NCBI RefSeq assembly: GCF_000420085.1
Contig: NZ_ATUG01000001.1
Span: forward strand, 2,364,773 to 2,428,772
DNA: 64,000 bases
Direction: 5' to 3'
Origin: Desulfospira joergensenii DSM 10085
Lineage (GTDB): Bacteria > Desulfobacterota > Desulfobacteria > Desulfobacterales > Desulfobacteraceae
A program made the translations under genes and the position numbers. Positions 42,845-51,665 of this stretch are shown in pieces. Positions within the stretch are counted from its first letter, which is position 1. The number at the start of each line of letters is the position of its first letter. Under the pieces are notes generated by a model, which made no database searches, was not told the origin of the DNA, and was given only the letters and a program-made list of their open reading frames with translations.

Positions 42845-43828
42845 ATGAATATTGACCGCCTTCCCAGGGTTTGCCTGGCAGAGTTTCCCACCCCGATCCA
42901 TTATCTGGAAAACCTGTCAAAGAGCACAGGCGGCCCCGGAATATTCATGAAGCGGGATGACCTCACCTCCCTTGGACTCGGAGGCAACAAAACCCGAAAA
43001 CTGGAATTCCTCATCGGCGAAGCCCTGAAGCAGGGCAAAGACACCCTGGTCACAGCCGGGGGAATCCAGTCCAACCATTGCCGCCTCACTGCTGCCGCCG
43101 CCAACAGGGCCGGGCTTGACTGCCACCTGGTCCTCAACGGCGAGCCCCCCATACATCCCAACGGCAACCTGCTCCTGGACAGAATCTACGGGGCAACCAT
43201 CCATTTTTGCACCCGGCCGGCCCGGGATGCCAGAATGGACGAGGTGGCCGAAGAGCTGACCCGGGACGGGAAAGCCCCCTATGTGATTCCCGTGGGGGGC
43301 TCCAATGCAGTTGGGGCCGTCGGATACGTCAATGCCATGCTGGAGCTGGCAGATCAGATGGAAGAGATGGAAATTGAACCGGACGCGATTGTCTTTGCCA
43401 CAAGCTCCGGAGGCACCCAGGCAGGGCTTGCTCTGGGCGCAAAATATAAAGGATTCAAAGGAAACGTTCTGGGGATCAGCATTGACCAGACAAAAACAGG
43501 GGATGAGCCTTTCCCCCCCATCCTGGAACGGATCGCCAACCAGGCTGCTGAACGCCTCAACATTCCCGACCGGATGAGAGCAGACGAGTTTGACCTTGAT
43601 TGTAGCTATCTCGGGGCAGGATATGCCCTTCCCGGAGATCTCGAATTTAATGCCATCAGGGCCCTTGCCCGGCTTGAGGGAATTCTCCTGGGTCCGGTCT
43701 ACACGGCCCGGGCCATGGGCGGCCTTCTGGACCTGATCCAAAAAGGCGGTTTCACCAAAGACCAGACCGTGCTGTTCTGGCATACCGGCGGCAGCCCCGA
43801 GCTTTTTGCCTGGCCGGATCAATTCTGA
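42845..43828 (+). CDS. D-cysteine desulfhydrase / ACC deaminase / cysteate lyase-family PLP enzyme
   Basis: 327 aa. This is a fold-type II PLP enzyme: FMKRDDLTSLGLGGNKTRKLEFLIGEAL carries the PLP lysine (GGNKTRK), followed by TAGGIQSNHCRLTAAAANRAGL, TSSGGTQAGLALGAK as the phosphate-binding loop, and a C-terminal WHTGGSPELFA. The family includes D-cysteine desulfhydrase (DcyD), ACC deaminase and L-cysteate sulfo-lyase (CuyA); sequence alone does not separate them here. AAAGGAGG precedes the ATG, and it ends the GntR-controlled operon, so it likely releases ammonia plus sulphide or sulphite from the imported amino acid. Sulphite from cysteate would be an electron acceptor for a sulphate reducer. 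Confidence 0.85.
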   Translation: MNIDRLPRVCLAEFPTPIHYLENLSKSTGGPGIFMKRDDLTSLGLGGNKTRKLEFLIGEALKQGKDTLVTAGGIQSNHCRLTAAAANRAGLDCHLVLNGEPPIHPNGNLLLDRIYGATIHFCTRPARDARMDEVAEELTRDGKAPYVIPVGGSNAVGAVGYVNAMLELADQMEEMEIEPDAIVFATSSGGTQAGLALGAKYKGFKGNVLGISIDQTKTGDEPFPPILERIANQAAERLNIPDRMRADEFDLDCSYLGAGYALPGDLEFNAIRALARLEGILLGPVYTARAMGGLLDLIQKGGFTKDQTVLFWHTGGSPELFAWPDQF

Positions 43829-44198
43829 CAGACAGCAAATGACGTCCCCTTCTTGAACCGGCATGCATTTCCCCAAACTGAGTTGAGGCCGGCAGAACCC
43901 AAAACCCCCTTTAGACGGTGTTCCTAAAAAACGGGAAAAATCCGCTCATCCGCAAATCCCGGTATTGCCATCAGGGCAATCCAATCCCCATCTTTGATTA
44001 CTTCTTAAATCAGATAAACCCCATAGGCAACCAATGATAGTAACCCTGGAATGACTTAATCAGAAAGGGCATTAAAAAACGCAAACTTTCGCCAAATATT
44101 AATTTTACTTGTAAAAGTATATATTAGACAATACTGTCTGCTATAAAAAAACTAAAGAGGAGACAAACCGGTTCGACATTGAATTTGAGGGTGGATTT
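43829..44198. other. intergenic region, no recognised gene
   Basis: These 370 bases hold only a short hairpin ATTGCC/GGCAAT near 43963-43980 and an AT-rich stretch ending in AAAGAGGAG about 44150, probably the promoter and leader region for the diguanylate cyclase. No riboswitch matching the c-di-GMP class could be seen. Confidence 0.35.
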
Positions 44199-44306
44199 AT
44201 GAACAGAAAAATCAATTGCCCAGGATTCTTTACAGGTCGGGGTCGGCCCCCCATACCCATGGAAGAAAAACCTTGTTATTTTATTGCCGGAACCCAATAT
44301 CCATGA
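44199..44306 (+). CDS. 35-aa leader ORF overlapping the diguanylate cyclase start
   Basis: ATG at 44199 follows GAGGGTGG, and the frame MNRKINCPGFFTG ends at TGA 44304-44306. That stop overlaps the cyclase ATG (44303) in an ATGA arrangement, and the cyclase itself has only a weak ribosome-binding site. This strongly resembles a translationally coupled leader peptide that sets cyclase expression. The peptide has two cysteines and a proline-rich centre but no known motif. It could also be the unannotated start of nothing more than a leader RNA. Confidence 0.5.
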   Translation: MNRKINCPGFFTGRGRPPIPMEEKPCYFIAGTQYP

Positions 44307-45502
44307 TTTCTGATATCTCACAAAAACCCCGGTTCAACTTTGTGGGGGAGTTCAGGTCACGGGATACAGAGTCCTGCTATCAGGAGGAGTACAAAAAGGA
44401 AAACCGACGCCGTTTGATCTTTATCTGCATCTTTACAAGCCTGGTCTATTTTCTGGGGATTATTGCAAACGCCCAGGTACTGGGAAGCGGCAATAGATTG
44501 AATACCATGCTGGTGCTTCGTCTTCTCAGCCTTGTCCTGGGATTTACCGCCGCTCTCTTTGCATGGAAAAAGAGTCTGGGTCCTTATCTGCCCGTCACCA
44601 TTATGACCTATATGATCATGGTGGGTGTATCCGAGTCCGTGGAAGCCGCATTTTTATTTGATACCTGCCAGGGCGTTATTCTTCCGACAACGCCCATCAT
44701 TGTCCTCATGTACTATTTGTTTATCTCCATAAAATTCACTATTTCATTTATTCCGTCCATGGTCATGTCGGTTCTGTACACGGCAACACTTTTCCTATTT
44801 ACGGAATCTCCGCTCCCCCATACAATGACCATTGTACTCTTTTTTTTTCTGGCAAATCTCTACGGCTCTTATCATCTTATCCACTTCAACCGGATAAGGC
44901 GGAGTGAATTTTTTGCTGTTGTCAAACAGCAGCGGTTGAACGATGTTCTCAAAAAAGAGATAAACGCACGGCAGGAGGTGGAAAATAAACTGATCCGGCT
45001 TTCCACCCTTGACGATTTGACCGGGATCTATAACAGACGCCATTTTCTGGAACTCTTTTCAAAACAAAGAAAAAGCAGTGTCAGATATAAACGCCCCCTC
45101 TCTCTTCTGCTGATAGATGTCGACCATTTTAAAAGGGTTAACGATACCCATGGGCATGATGTGGGAGATATTGTGCTGCAGTCCCTGACAAAACAGATTG
45201 CCGGGGCTGTCCGTGAAATGGATATCCTTGCCCGCTTTGGAGGGGAAGAATTTATTGTCCTGCTCCCGGAAACGGACTTGAAAAAGGCGTGCAGGGCGGC
45301 GGAACGAATTTGCAGAACCGTTGAAGAGAGCCCGGTCCCATTTTCAGGGAAATCTCTTCCAATAACCGTCAGCATCGGAGTGGCCGCCATCGGCAAAGAA
45401 TATTCTTCCATGGATGAGATCATCAAAGGGGCTGACCTTGCCCTGTACCGCGCAAAAGAATCCGGACGGAACCGGGTGTGTTCAACTAAGGATATGGAAT
45501 AA
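44303..45502 (+). CDS. membrane-bound diguanylate cyclase (GGDEF), second
   Basis: 399 aa from the ATG at 44303. About six hydrophobic helices occupy residues ~40-200 (LIFICIFTSLVYFLGIIANA, LLSLVLGFTAALFAWK, VTIMTYMIMVGVSESV, FISIKFTISFIPSMVMSVLY), then a coiled linker and a GGDEF domain with LLIDVDHFKRVNDTHGHDVGD and GGEEF. REMD lies five residues before GGEEF, the RxxD inhibitory site, as in the other cyclase of this window. It would make c-di-GMP and be product-inhibited. The chemoreceptor gene that follows lies 365 bases away and is probably separately transcribed. Confidence 0.88.
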   Translation: MISDISQKPRFNFVGEFRSRDTESCYQEEYKKENRRRLIFICIFTSLVYFLGIIANAQVLGSGNRLNTMLVLRLLSLVLGFTAALFAWKKSLGPYLPVTIMTYMIMVGVSESVEAAFLFDTCQGVILPTTPIIVLMYYLFISIKFTISFIPSMVMSVLYTATLFLFTESPLPHTMTIVLFFFLANLYGSYHLIHFNRIRRSEFFAVVKQQRLNDVLKKEINARQEVENKLIRLSTLDDLTGIYNRRHFLELFSKQRKSSVRYKRPLSLLLIDVDHFKRVNDTHGHDVGDIVLQSLTKQIAGAVREMDILARFGGEEFIVLLPETDLKKACRAAERICRTVEESPVPFSGKSLPITVSIGVAAIGKEYSSMDEIIKGADLALYRAKESGRNRVCSTKDME

Positions 45503-45866
45503 GAGGATCTTTCCCGGGTTCGAATCAGACCGTTCTTAAAAGACTCCCCGAAAAACGATACCTCCGGACAAAACCGGTTAAATATATCCATTTCCAACCA
45601 ATGCTTACAATGAAGGCTGGACAATTGCTGGATAAAATGCTAACGCTGAAATTTTAATTTCGTAAGTAAGTTAGATTTTTTTAGTACTGAATTTTCTTGC
45701 GAAAAAAGGCGGTCCTTTTGAAAAAGAACATGCCGGTGCCAATTAGAAAAACGGATCATAACGATCCGGGACTGAAGAAAGAACAATGATGACAGGTCGT
45801 GGATAATGGGTTCATGCCTTGATTTGTGGATTATAAATTTCAACTTTTTTCTAAAGGACTCTGATC
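45503..45866. other. intergenic region upstream of the chemoreceptor gene
   Basis: No gene is visible. The stretch contains CGGATC-ATAAC-GATCCG (about 45753-45769), a small hairpin that could end the cyclase transcript, and an AT-rich part before the chemoreceptor start. No sigma-28 type chemotaxis promoter was recognisable. Confidence 0.35.
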
Positions 45867-47879
45867 ATGAAAATTAAAATGAAGATGCTTCTGGTCTTTG
45901 GCTGTTCTGTTTTTCTCATCTTATCCGCCCTTTCTTTGGGGATTTACATTCTGATCGAGAAAAAGGTGACCTCGGGTCTGGACAAGGAAATCTCAAACAT
46001 GATCCATGCAACCCAAAAAAGCCTCGGAGCCCTGGAAGATATTGCCATAAAAAATTACCTCAGGGCGATTACCCAAAAGGACAAAGATGTAATCGCCTAT
46101 TTTTACGGGCAGTTTAAAGAGGGTGAAATTACCCGGGAAGAGTTGAAAAAAAAGGCCTCGGAAGTGATCCTGAGCAAAAAGATCGGAGACACCGGGTATG
46201 CCGCCGGTGTTTCCAGCAAGGGCATCCTGAGTATTCATCCCAAGGCGGAAGGGGTGGATATATCCAAAACCTCTTTCTGGCCCAAAGTGGATGCCCTGCT
46301 CCATACCCCGTCCCGCTCCGGATATATTGAATATGACTGGAAAAATCCCAATGAAACCAAGGCCCGGAAAAAAGCCGCCTATCTTACCTATTTTGAACCC
46401 ATGGACCTTATCATCTGGGCGTCTTCATATAAGGCAGAGTTTTCCAAACTGGTAAAATCCGAAGATCTCCACGATGCCATTCTTGCCATGAAGGTGGGCC
46501 GTGACGGATATCCCTTTGTATTTGATATGAAAGGAGACATGATCATCCATCCTTCCCTGGAAGGTAAAAATGTCTACAATGTTAAATCCCAGGACGGCCA
46601 ATTCATCGTTCAGACCATGATCGAGGAAAAAAACGGAAAACTTGAATATGACTGGAAGGAACCGGACGGAAAAATAAACAAAAAGATCGTTTTATTCCGA
46701 GAGATTCCCTCAAAACATCTCATCGTGGCCATCGGGGCCTATAAAAAAGAGCAGTACGCCCTTTTATACTCCATGAGAAACAGCCTGCTCATCGCTTTCG
46801 GCCTCAGCATGTGCCTTGTCGGCGTGGTTGTATTTCTGTTCAGCAATATATTGACAAAACCCATTATCAAAGGGGTTGAGTTCTCGGAACAGATGTCTGA
46901 GGGCGATTTCACCAAAAAGCTGGATATCAATCAAAAAGACGAGATCGGGCAGCTTGCTAAAGCATTGAACCGCATGACCGTCAATATAGGAGATATTTTC
47001 AGGCAGCTCCGGGGAAACATCGATGATCTGTCCAGCTCATCCGATGAGCTTGCCGGCATCTCAAAAAAAATGTCCGACGATTCAAGGCAGATGACAGATA
47101 ATTCGAACTCTCTGACCCAGGTGGCCTCTGAAATGAAGCAGAACCTTGATTCCGTATCCAATGCCAGTTCCCGGGTCATGGGAAATATCCGTTCGGTGGC
47201 CTCTGCTACGGAGCAGATGTCCGGCACGGTCAATGAAATTGCGGAAAATTCGGAAAAAGCCCGAACCATTTCAAGCCAGGCCGTCTCATTCACAAAAGAG
47301 GCCTCTGATCTGGTGGATGCCCTGGGAAAGGCCGCCTTTAAAATCAACGATGTCACTGAAACCATCGATGAGATCTCAGAACAGACCAACCTTCTGGCCT
47401 TGAACGCCACCATAGAGGCGGCAAGGGCCGGGGAGGCGGGCAAAGGCTTCTCTGTTGTGGCCAACGAGATCAAGGATCTGGCAGGGCAGACCTCCGACGC
47501 CACAAAACAGATCCAGAGCCAGATTGACGAGGTTCAGCTTTCCACCCGGAAGACCGTGGAAAAAATCAAGGATATCAGCAGCATTATTTTTGATGTGAAT
47601 GATATCGTCTCAGGCATTGCCTCTTCGGTGGAAGAGCAGTCCGCCACCACCGGCGAGATCGCAGAGAATATGAACAAAACCTCGACGGAGATGCAGGAAG
47701 TCAATGAAAACGTATCCAAAAGCGCGGAATTCTCAAAACAGATCTCCGAACAGATCGCAGGGGTTCACCAGGTGGCTTCTGAGATGGACGGGACCAGTTC
47801 CACCATTGACAGCAATTCCAATTCTTTCAGGCAACTGGCCCGGGATATCCAGGCCATGCTGGCAAAGTTCCGGGTGTAG
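45867..47879 (+). CDS. methyl-accepting chemotaxis protein with periplasmic Cache domain
   Basis: 670 aa. An N-terminal membrane helix (LLVFGCSVFLILSALSLGIYI), a periplasmic region of ~270 residues with repeated Cache-like elements (GDTGYAAGVSSKGILSIHPK and GRDGYPFVFDMKGDMIIHPSL), a second membrane helix around residues 305-327, a HAMP region (FSEQMSEGDFTKKLDINQKDEIGQLAKALNRM) and the signalling hairpin with SEQTNLLALNATIEAARAGE followed by GKGFSVVANEIKDLAGQ. Tandem Cache elements bind small organic ligands such as amino acids or carboxylates. It would couple ligand binding to CheA through CheW. No che genes are adjacent. Confidence 0.93.
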   Translation: MKIKMKMLLVFGCSVFLILSALSLGIYILIEKKVTSGLDKEISNMIHATQKSLGALEDIAIKNYLRAITQKDKDVIAYFYGQFKEGEITREELKKKASEVILSKKIGDTGYAAGVSSKGILSIHPKAEGVDISKTSFWPKVDALLHTPSRSGYIEYDWKNPNETKARKKAAYLTYFEPMDLIIWASSYKAEFSKLVKSEDLHDAILAMKVGRDGYPFVFDMKGDMIIHPSLEGKNVYNVKSQDGQFIVQTMIEEKNGKLEYDWKEPDGKINKKIVLFREIPSKHLIVAIGAYKKEQYALLYSMRNSLLIAFGLSMCLVGVVVFLFSNILTKPIIKGVEFSEQMSEGDFTKKLDINQKDEIGQLAKALNRMTVNIGDIFRQLRGNIDDLSSSSDELAGISKKMSDDSRQMTDNSNSLTQVASEMKQNLDSVSNASSRVMGNIRSVASATEQMSGTVNEIAENSEKARTISSQAVSFTKEASDLVDALGKAAFKINDVTETIDEISEQTNLLALNATIEAARAGEAGKGFSVVANEIKDLAGQTSDATKQIQSQIDEVQLSTRKTVEKIKDISSIIFDVNDIVSGIASSVEEQSATTGEIAENMNKTSTEMQEVNENVSKSAEFSKQISEQIAGVHQVASEMDGTSSTIDSNSNSFRQLARDIQAMLAKFRV

Positions 47880-48300
47880 ACGCTTGCTTCCTGGGATTCT
47901 GATCCGTTGAAGGAGCTAACTTTGTCCACCTCTTCTTTCTGGTGCGGGGATGAAAAACAGCAAGGAGCTTTGCCGCGTTCCCGTTGTTTTTTCCTGTATG
48001 AGAAAAAGACGGCCCAAGGCTCCATGGGACTGTTTCATGAAATCCCTAAAGAGATCCCGGATGATTCGCCTTTTTCAAGCCCCAAATGAGATAAAATATT
48101 TGGACCTGATTGATCAAATGATCAATATTCATAATCATTTCAAGACTTGAATGGAACGAGGATTTGTCCTAAAAATTAATTGATTCCATCGCATCATTTA
48201 TGCTAAAAAAAACTCAGTTTTTAATGCAGGTAGGGATTGTTTTACAATAACATAGCCTGCAAACTGCATTCGCAAACACATGATCGAAAGGATTGATAAA
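47880..48300. other. intergenic region upstream of the OmpW-like gene
   Basis: Apart from short overlapping frames with no ribosome-binding sites I see no gene in these 421 bases. A strong dyad at 48110-48125 is listed separately; the final ~100 bases are AT-rich and probably promoter. Confidence 0.35.
48110..48125. promoter_or_regulatory. perfect dyad upstream of the OmpW-like gene
   Basis: TTGATCA and TGATCAA are perfect 7-bp arms separated by two bases. The half-sites resemble FNR/CRP-type TTGAT...ATCAA, but the gap (6 bases between TTGAT and ATCAA) is two larger than the FNR consensus. It lies ~190 bases before the gene start. Confidence 0.35.
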
Positions 48301-49002
48301 ATGAAGCATTTTTTCTGTACACTTGTTCTCGTCCTCTTTCTCGCCTCTTTTGCCCAGGCAGACAACCTGAAATCAAATCATCAAACCGGATTTTACATTG
48401 CCGCCGGGGTCTCCATGGCCAGCCAGGAATCCTCTGATGCCTATATTTCAAGCAGTACCCTGTACCAGAGGTTTGGTGACAGGGATGATACCAGCCATGG
48501 CGGCAGTCTTGCGGCGGGGTATGATTTTAACCCGGCATTTCATATCCCTGTGAGGGTGGAGCTTGAGTATATGATCCGTTCAGAGGCAGAAACCGTCTGG
48601 ACCGGAGACCAGGGTATTTTCATTTCCGGCCCCCTGGACTGGGAGGTCAAAGCAAAAACCGACCTGGACACCTTGCTTCTCCATTTTTTCTATGACTTTA
48701 AAAACCAGACTGCATTCACCCCATATCTGTCCGGGGGAATCGGATTCGCCTTTATTGACTCTATGGTTCTCTACGAAGACAGCAATGCCAACATTTTTAA
48801 CGGATCCAGCGATGAGACCAATTTTGCATGGAGCCTTGGGGCCGGCTGCAGCTACACCCTGAATGAAAACTGGGGCCTGACCCTTGGGTATAGATACCTG
48901 GATGCCGGAACAAGGGAAGTCAAGCCCGCCTCTTTGGCCGTGAAGGTCAGTACCGATGTCCGGATCCACGAGATGATCTTTTCAGTGCAATATCGTTTCT
49001 AA
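48301..49002 (+). CDS. outer-membrane beta-barrel protein, OmpW/opacity-like
   Basis: 233 aa from the ATG at 48301; a start seven codons earlier is in frame, but the signal peptide MKHFFCTLVLVLFLASFAQA begins here and AAAGGA lies upstream. After cleavage come eight or so amphipathic strands (QTGFYIAAGVSM, PVRVELEYMIRSE, DTLLLHFFYDF, FTPYLSGGIGFAFID, WGLTLGYRYLD) and the C-terminal MIFSVQYRF, an outer-membrane insertion signal. The glycine-rich PYLSGGIGFAF and LGYRYLDAG strands fit small 8-stranded barrels (OmpW, opacity proteins). Function not assignable beyond an outer-membrane channel or adhesin. Confidence 0.82.
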   Translation: MKHFFCTLVLVLFLASFAQADNLKSNHQTGFYIAAGVSMASQESSDAYISSSTLYQRFGDRDDTSHGGSLAAGYDFNPAFHIPVRVELEYMIRSEAETVWTGDQGIFISGPLDWEVKAKTDLDTLLLHFFYDFKNQTAFTPYLSGGIGFAFIDSMVLYEDSNANIFNGSSDETNFAWSLGAGCSYTLNENWGLTLGYRYLDAGTREVKPASLAVKVSTDVRIHEMIFSVQYRF

Positions 49003-49027
49003 CCGGTCCGGCCTGTCCCACCCCCCT

Positions 49028-49080
49028 TCTGCCCTCCTTCCGGAAACAAGGTCTCTCCTTTTCTCCGGAAGGAGGGCAGA
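49028..49080. terminator. long perfect hairpin after the OmpW-like gene
   Basis: A 17-bp perfect stem (49028-49044 with 49064-49080) with a 19-base loop lies 26 bases after the stop. There is no T-run after it, but its strength and place suggest termination or mRNA 3'-end protection. Confidence 0.65.
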
Positions 49081-49427
49081 GATCAAGCGTCAAAAGTCCT
49101 GAAACTCTTTGAAACCAAGACGCTCGCCCTGGCGGCAAAATAGAAACAGCGTCGGTCCAAGAGATTGGCCGGACCTGTCATGCATGATGGCCATGACCGG
49201 AAACCATCTCCTGATCCTTTGGAGTTGAGGGCCAGGCACAAAAAGAATGGGCCATCGTTGAATATCTGTCAATCCGCCTTATCTTTTGGAGAAGATCTTC
49301 TCAGACCTGAAAGTCCATTCATCCCCTGTTCCTGAACCCTGCAAGAAGATATATCCAAGATAGCCGCGAACGAGGCTTACAAAATTCCGGCCAAAGACAT
49401 TGGCCGCTTGTATAAGGAGAACTATCC
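49081..49427. other. intergenic region, no recognised gene
   Basis: Fairly GC-rich. A 60-codon minus-strand frame (49090-49272) has no ribosome-binding site or recognisable motif, and I did not accept it. The last bases hold AAGGAGA for the next gene. Confidence 0.3.
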
Positions 49428-49850
49428 ATGAAAGATTCAATAAATCTGCATAAAAAAGTACAGGAACTCTGTGACTGCTATTCAACCACGGATCCGTTAA
49501 AGGAAATGTCCGAATTGAATAAAGAAGAGGAAGGGGTGGACGGGGCCCTTAAATGGCTGGCATTGACGGCCCTGCACGGGGTGAACAACAATGCCAAAAA
49601 GATTACCATTGTCCAGTCCGACGACGGAGTTGTTTCCGTAACCGCCGAATACCGGGGTACCCGCCTGCCTTCCCCGGCGGCAAATGTGGCGGCAAATGTC
49701 TTTGAGGTGGTCAGGGAGATTCTGCATATGGATGAGGCCAAAGGAAAAAGCAGGCTGTCCCTGGGGCTTAGAGATTCAAGCATTGAGCTGGACGTCAGCG
49801 TAAAGGAGAAACCCGGCTACAAAAAGGTTTCCGTAAAATTCGAAGAATAA
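49428..49850 (+). CDS. conserved-looking hypothetical protein (140 aa)
   Basis: The ATG follows AAGGAGAACTATCC and codon usage matches the neighbouring housekeeping genes, so it is very likely real. The protein is soluble, with a helical N-terminus (KVQELCDCYSTTDPLKEMSELNKEEE), a middle ALKWLALTALHGV and alternating strands (ITIVQSDDGVVSVTAEYRG, SIELDVSVKEKPGYKKVSVKFEE) at the C-terminus. No signal peptide, membrane segment or metal motif. I do not recognise the family. It converges with the ABC/GTPase operon on the minus strand. Confidence 0.6.
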   Translation: MKDSINLHKKVQELCDCYSTTDPLKEMSELNKEEEGVDGALKWLALTALHGVNNNAKKITIVQSDDGVVSVTAEYRGTRLPSPAANVAANVFEVVREILHMDEAKGKSRLSLGLRDSSIELDVSVKEKPGYKKVSVKFEE

Positions 49851-49916
49851 TCCTACCGGCTTGCTCTGGCAAATCGCCGGACCTGACCATCCTGCCCCAT
49901 GCACCGCCCAGGGCGA

Positions 49917-50957
49917 TCAGGAAGGATTTGGCCGGCCCGTCAGGAAGTGTTCCGGATCAAACACAAGGCTGCGGCCCTGCCTCAGGTCGTCCCTGAGGCG
50001 GCCCAGGTTTTGGTCAAGGACCTCAAGGCGGGCCGCAGCCCGCTTTTCCGCTTCAGAGGTCTGAATGATCCGGACCATGCCGCCGTTGCGGATGACGATG
50101 CGCCGGTGGCCGGAAAGGGCCAGCATGGGGTCATGGGTGGCCATGAGAACGATTTTTTCTTCCCGGATCAGGAGGGCCAGGGCCTTTCTCCGGTCCACCC
50201 CTGCATTTTCAATCTCATCGATGAGCACAATGGGAGAGGCGCTTAAAAAGGCGACATCGGCGATCATCAGGGCCCGGGACTGGCCCCCGGAAAGGGCGGT
50301 GACCGGGGTGGCAAGGGAAAAGGGTTCACCGGCAAGCCCCACGGCAGCCTCAAAAATACGCCGGACCCGGGCAGGGGCATCCTGGATCAGGCGGCTCTCG
50401 GCATGGAGATTCAAAAATTCCTCCACGGTCATGTCCATGACAAAATTCATGTTCTGGGACAACTGGGCCACCAGCTGCCGCTCTCCGGAAAACCTCATGG
50501 CCGGGTCCGGCAGGGAGCCGTTGAGAAGAATGCGCCGGCCCGACGGGGTGTCGGCCCGGGCCAGGCATTCGATGTCTGCCAAAAGACGGCTTTTGCCGGA
50601 ACCTGTGGGGCCGACAATGCAGACCACCTCCCCCGGACAGAGCACCAGATCTGAGGCCTCTTTGTTTCCGGATTTGTCGTGACCGGCCAGGATGGTTACC
50701 TGTCTGATGTTGTTTTCATTCTCTTCCGCCTGAAACCGGACCATCCCGGCGATAAAGTCCAGAACCTGCTCCATGAGGGTTTCATGGGTAAGGCTGTACC
50801 GCGCCAGATGCTCCGGGGGGGTTGAGAGGATAAATTCCCTGAGAATGGAATTGTCCCGGGGCAGGTCCATGTCCAAGGCAGCAAAAAAATCATGAAGATA
50901 GGGATGTTCCTTGACCAGGGCCTCCAGGGCCTGATGGAGCAGGGCTGACGATCTCAT
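49917..50957 (-). CDS. stand-alone ABC-type ATPase of the DUF1858/GTPase trio
   Basis: 346 aa from the ATG at 50957, which overlaps the GTPase stop (ATGA). Residues 1-105 are a helical domain without known relatives (ALLHQALEALVKEHPYLHDFFAAL, ILREFILSTPPEHLARYSLTHE). Then comes an ABC domain: Walker A GPTGSGKS (116-123), signature ALSGGQSRA (221-229), Walker B IVLIDE (243-248) and H-loop MATHDP. No permease gene is adjacent and the protein has no membrane segment, so it is unlikely to be an ordinary importer. With the GTPase and binding-like protein it looks like a cytosolic remodelling or metal-loading machine. Role unknown. Confidence 0.8.
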   Translation of the reverse strand: MRSSALLHQALEALVKEHPYLHDFFAALDMDLPRDNSILREFILSTPPEHLARYSLTHETLMEQVLDFIAGMVRFQAEENENNIRQVTILAGHDKSGNKEASDLVLCPGEVVCIVGPTGSGKSRLLADIECLARADTPSGRRILLNGSLPDPAMRFSGERQLVAQLSQNMNFVMDMTVEEFLNLHAESRLIQDAPARVRRIFEAAVGLAGEPFSLATPVTALSGGQSRALMIADVAFLSASPIVLIDEIENAGVDRRKALALLIREEKIVLMATHDPMLALSGHRRIVIRNGGMVRIIQTSEAEKRAAARLEVLDQNLGRLRDDLRQGRSLVFDPEHFLTGRPNPS

Positions 50958-51655
50958 GAGAAGTCCATGGTCTTGATGTTGCCGATCTGACAGTCCGGGC
51001 CGATCCGGGTTTCCCCCAGGCAATAGGAACAGAGGGCACCGGGCATGGTAAAACGCAGCCGCATGCCGTTTAAGGATGAAATTTCAGCTGCATCTTCCAG
51101 GGCCTGGGCCAGGAGCAGGCTGCCCTGGCCGGTGAGGCCGTTAACCGGAAGCAGGACTGCTTTGGCATTGGCCTGGCGGACCCGGAAGGCAAAGACCTCC
51201 CGTTCGGCCTGGGACACGATGTCCCCCTTGGTTAGGACCACCACATCGGCGTTCCTGAGCATGGGCCCGATTTTCCTGGGCGTATCCACCCCGCTGAGAT
51301 GATCGATGACGCAGACCGAGAACACCCCCCGGATGTGGGGGGAGCAGCGGTTGCACAGGCCTGCGCTTTCGCTGATCAGAAAATCGAAGCCCGCGGTCCG
51401 GCCCCATTGGAGACCCTGCTCGATATTGGCTATGAAAAAATGGTCCGGGCAGATTCCGCCGGCAATGCCGTTTTTCACCGGGATGCCGGCTTTTTCGTAC
51501 CGGAGATGGTCATCCCCGGTCAGGCAGTCGAACTTGATCACCCCCACGGTCTTTTCCGGAGCGGCCAGGTGCCTGAGAGTCTGGATGATCACGGAGGTCT
51601 TTCCCGAAGAGGGCGGGCCGGCCACGGTGATCAATTTTACTCCGGGATGGGTCAT
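50954..51655 (-). CDS. P-loop GTPase, HypB/CobW (G3E)-like
   Basis: 233 aa from the ATG at 51655 (GAGG upstream, 10 bases after the preceding stop). P-loop GPPSSGKT at residues 13-20, a switch-like VGVIKFDCLTGDDH, the second nucleotide motif FLISESAGLCNRC in which a cysteine pair follows the DxxG-like position, and TKGD in place of NKxD for guanine recognition. A C-terminal CSYCLGETRIGPDC adds three more cysteines. This pattern, P-loop GTPase plus cysteine pairs, is that of the G3E metallochaperones that insert nickel, cobalt or zinc. Metal handling is inferred, not shown. Encoded in an overlapping operon with the ABC ATPase. Confidence 0.75.
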   Translation of the reverse strand: MTHPGVKLITVAGPPSSGKTSVIIQTLRHLAAPEKTVGVIKFDCLTGDDHLRYEKAGIPVKNGIAGGICPDHFFIANIEQGLQWGRTAGFDFLISESAGLCNRCSPHIRGVFSVCVIDHLSGVDTPRKIGPMLRNADVVVLTKGDIVSQAEREVFAFRVRQANAKAVLLPVNGLTGQGSLLLAQALEDAAEISSLNGMRLRFTMPGALCSYCLGETRIGPDCQIGNIKTMDFS

Positions 51656-51665
51656 TTTTACAGCC

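Noticed and set aside
43929..44160. c-di-GMP riboswitch before the second diguanylate cyclase
   Set aside because: I could not find the conserved core or tetraloop receptor pattern; only a short hairpin is present.
45510..45530. GGGTTCGAATC-like tRNA T-loop sequence
   Set aside because: The flanking bases do not form a T-stem, and no acceptor or anticodon arm can be drawn around it.
48110..48125. FNR binding site
   Set aside because: Half-sites fit but the gap is six bases instead of four, so only a generic dyad is reported.
47907..48150. Short overlapping plus-strand frames after the chemoreceptor gene
   Set aside because: Codon composition is not gene-like and neither frame has a ribosome-binding site.
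49090..49272. 60-codon minus-strand frame between the OmpW-like and hypothetical genes
   Set aside because: No ribosome-binding site, no recognisable motif, and it overlaps no conserved context.
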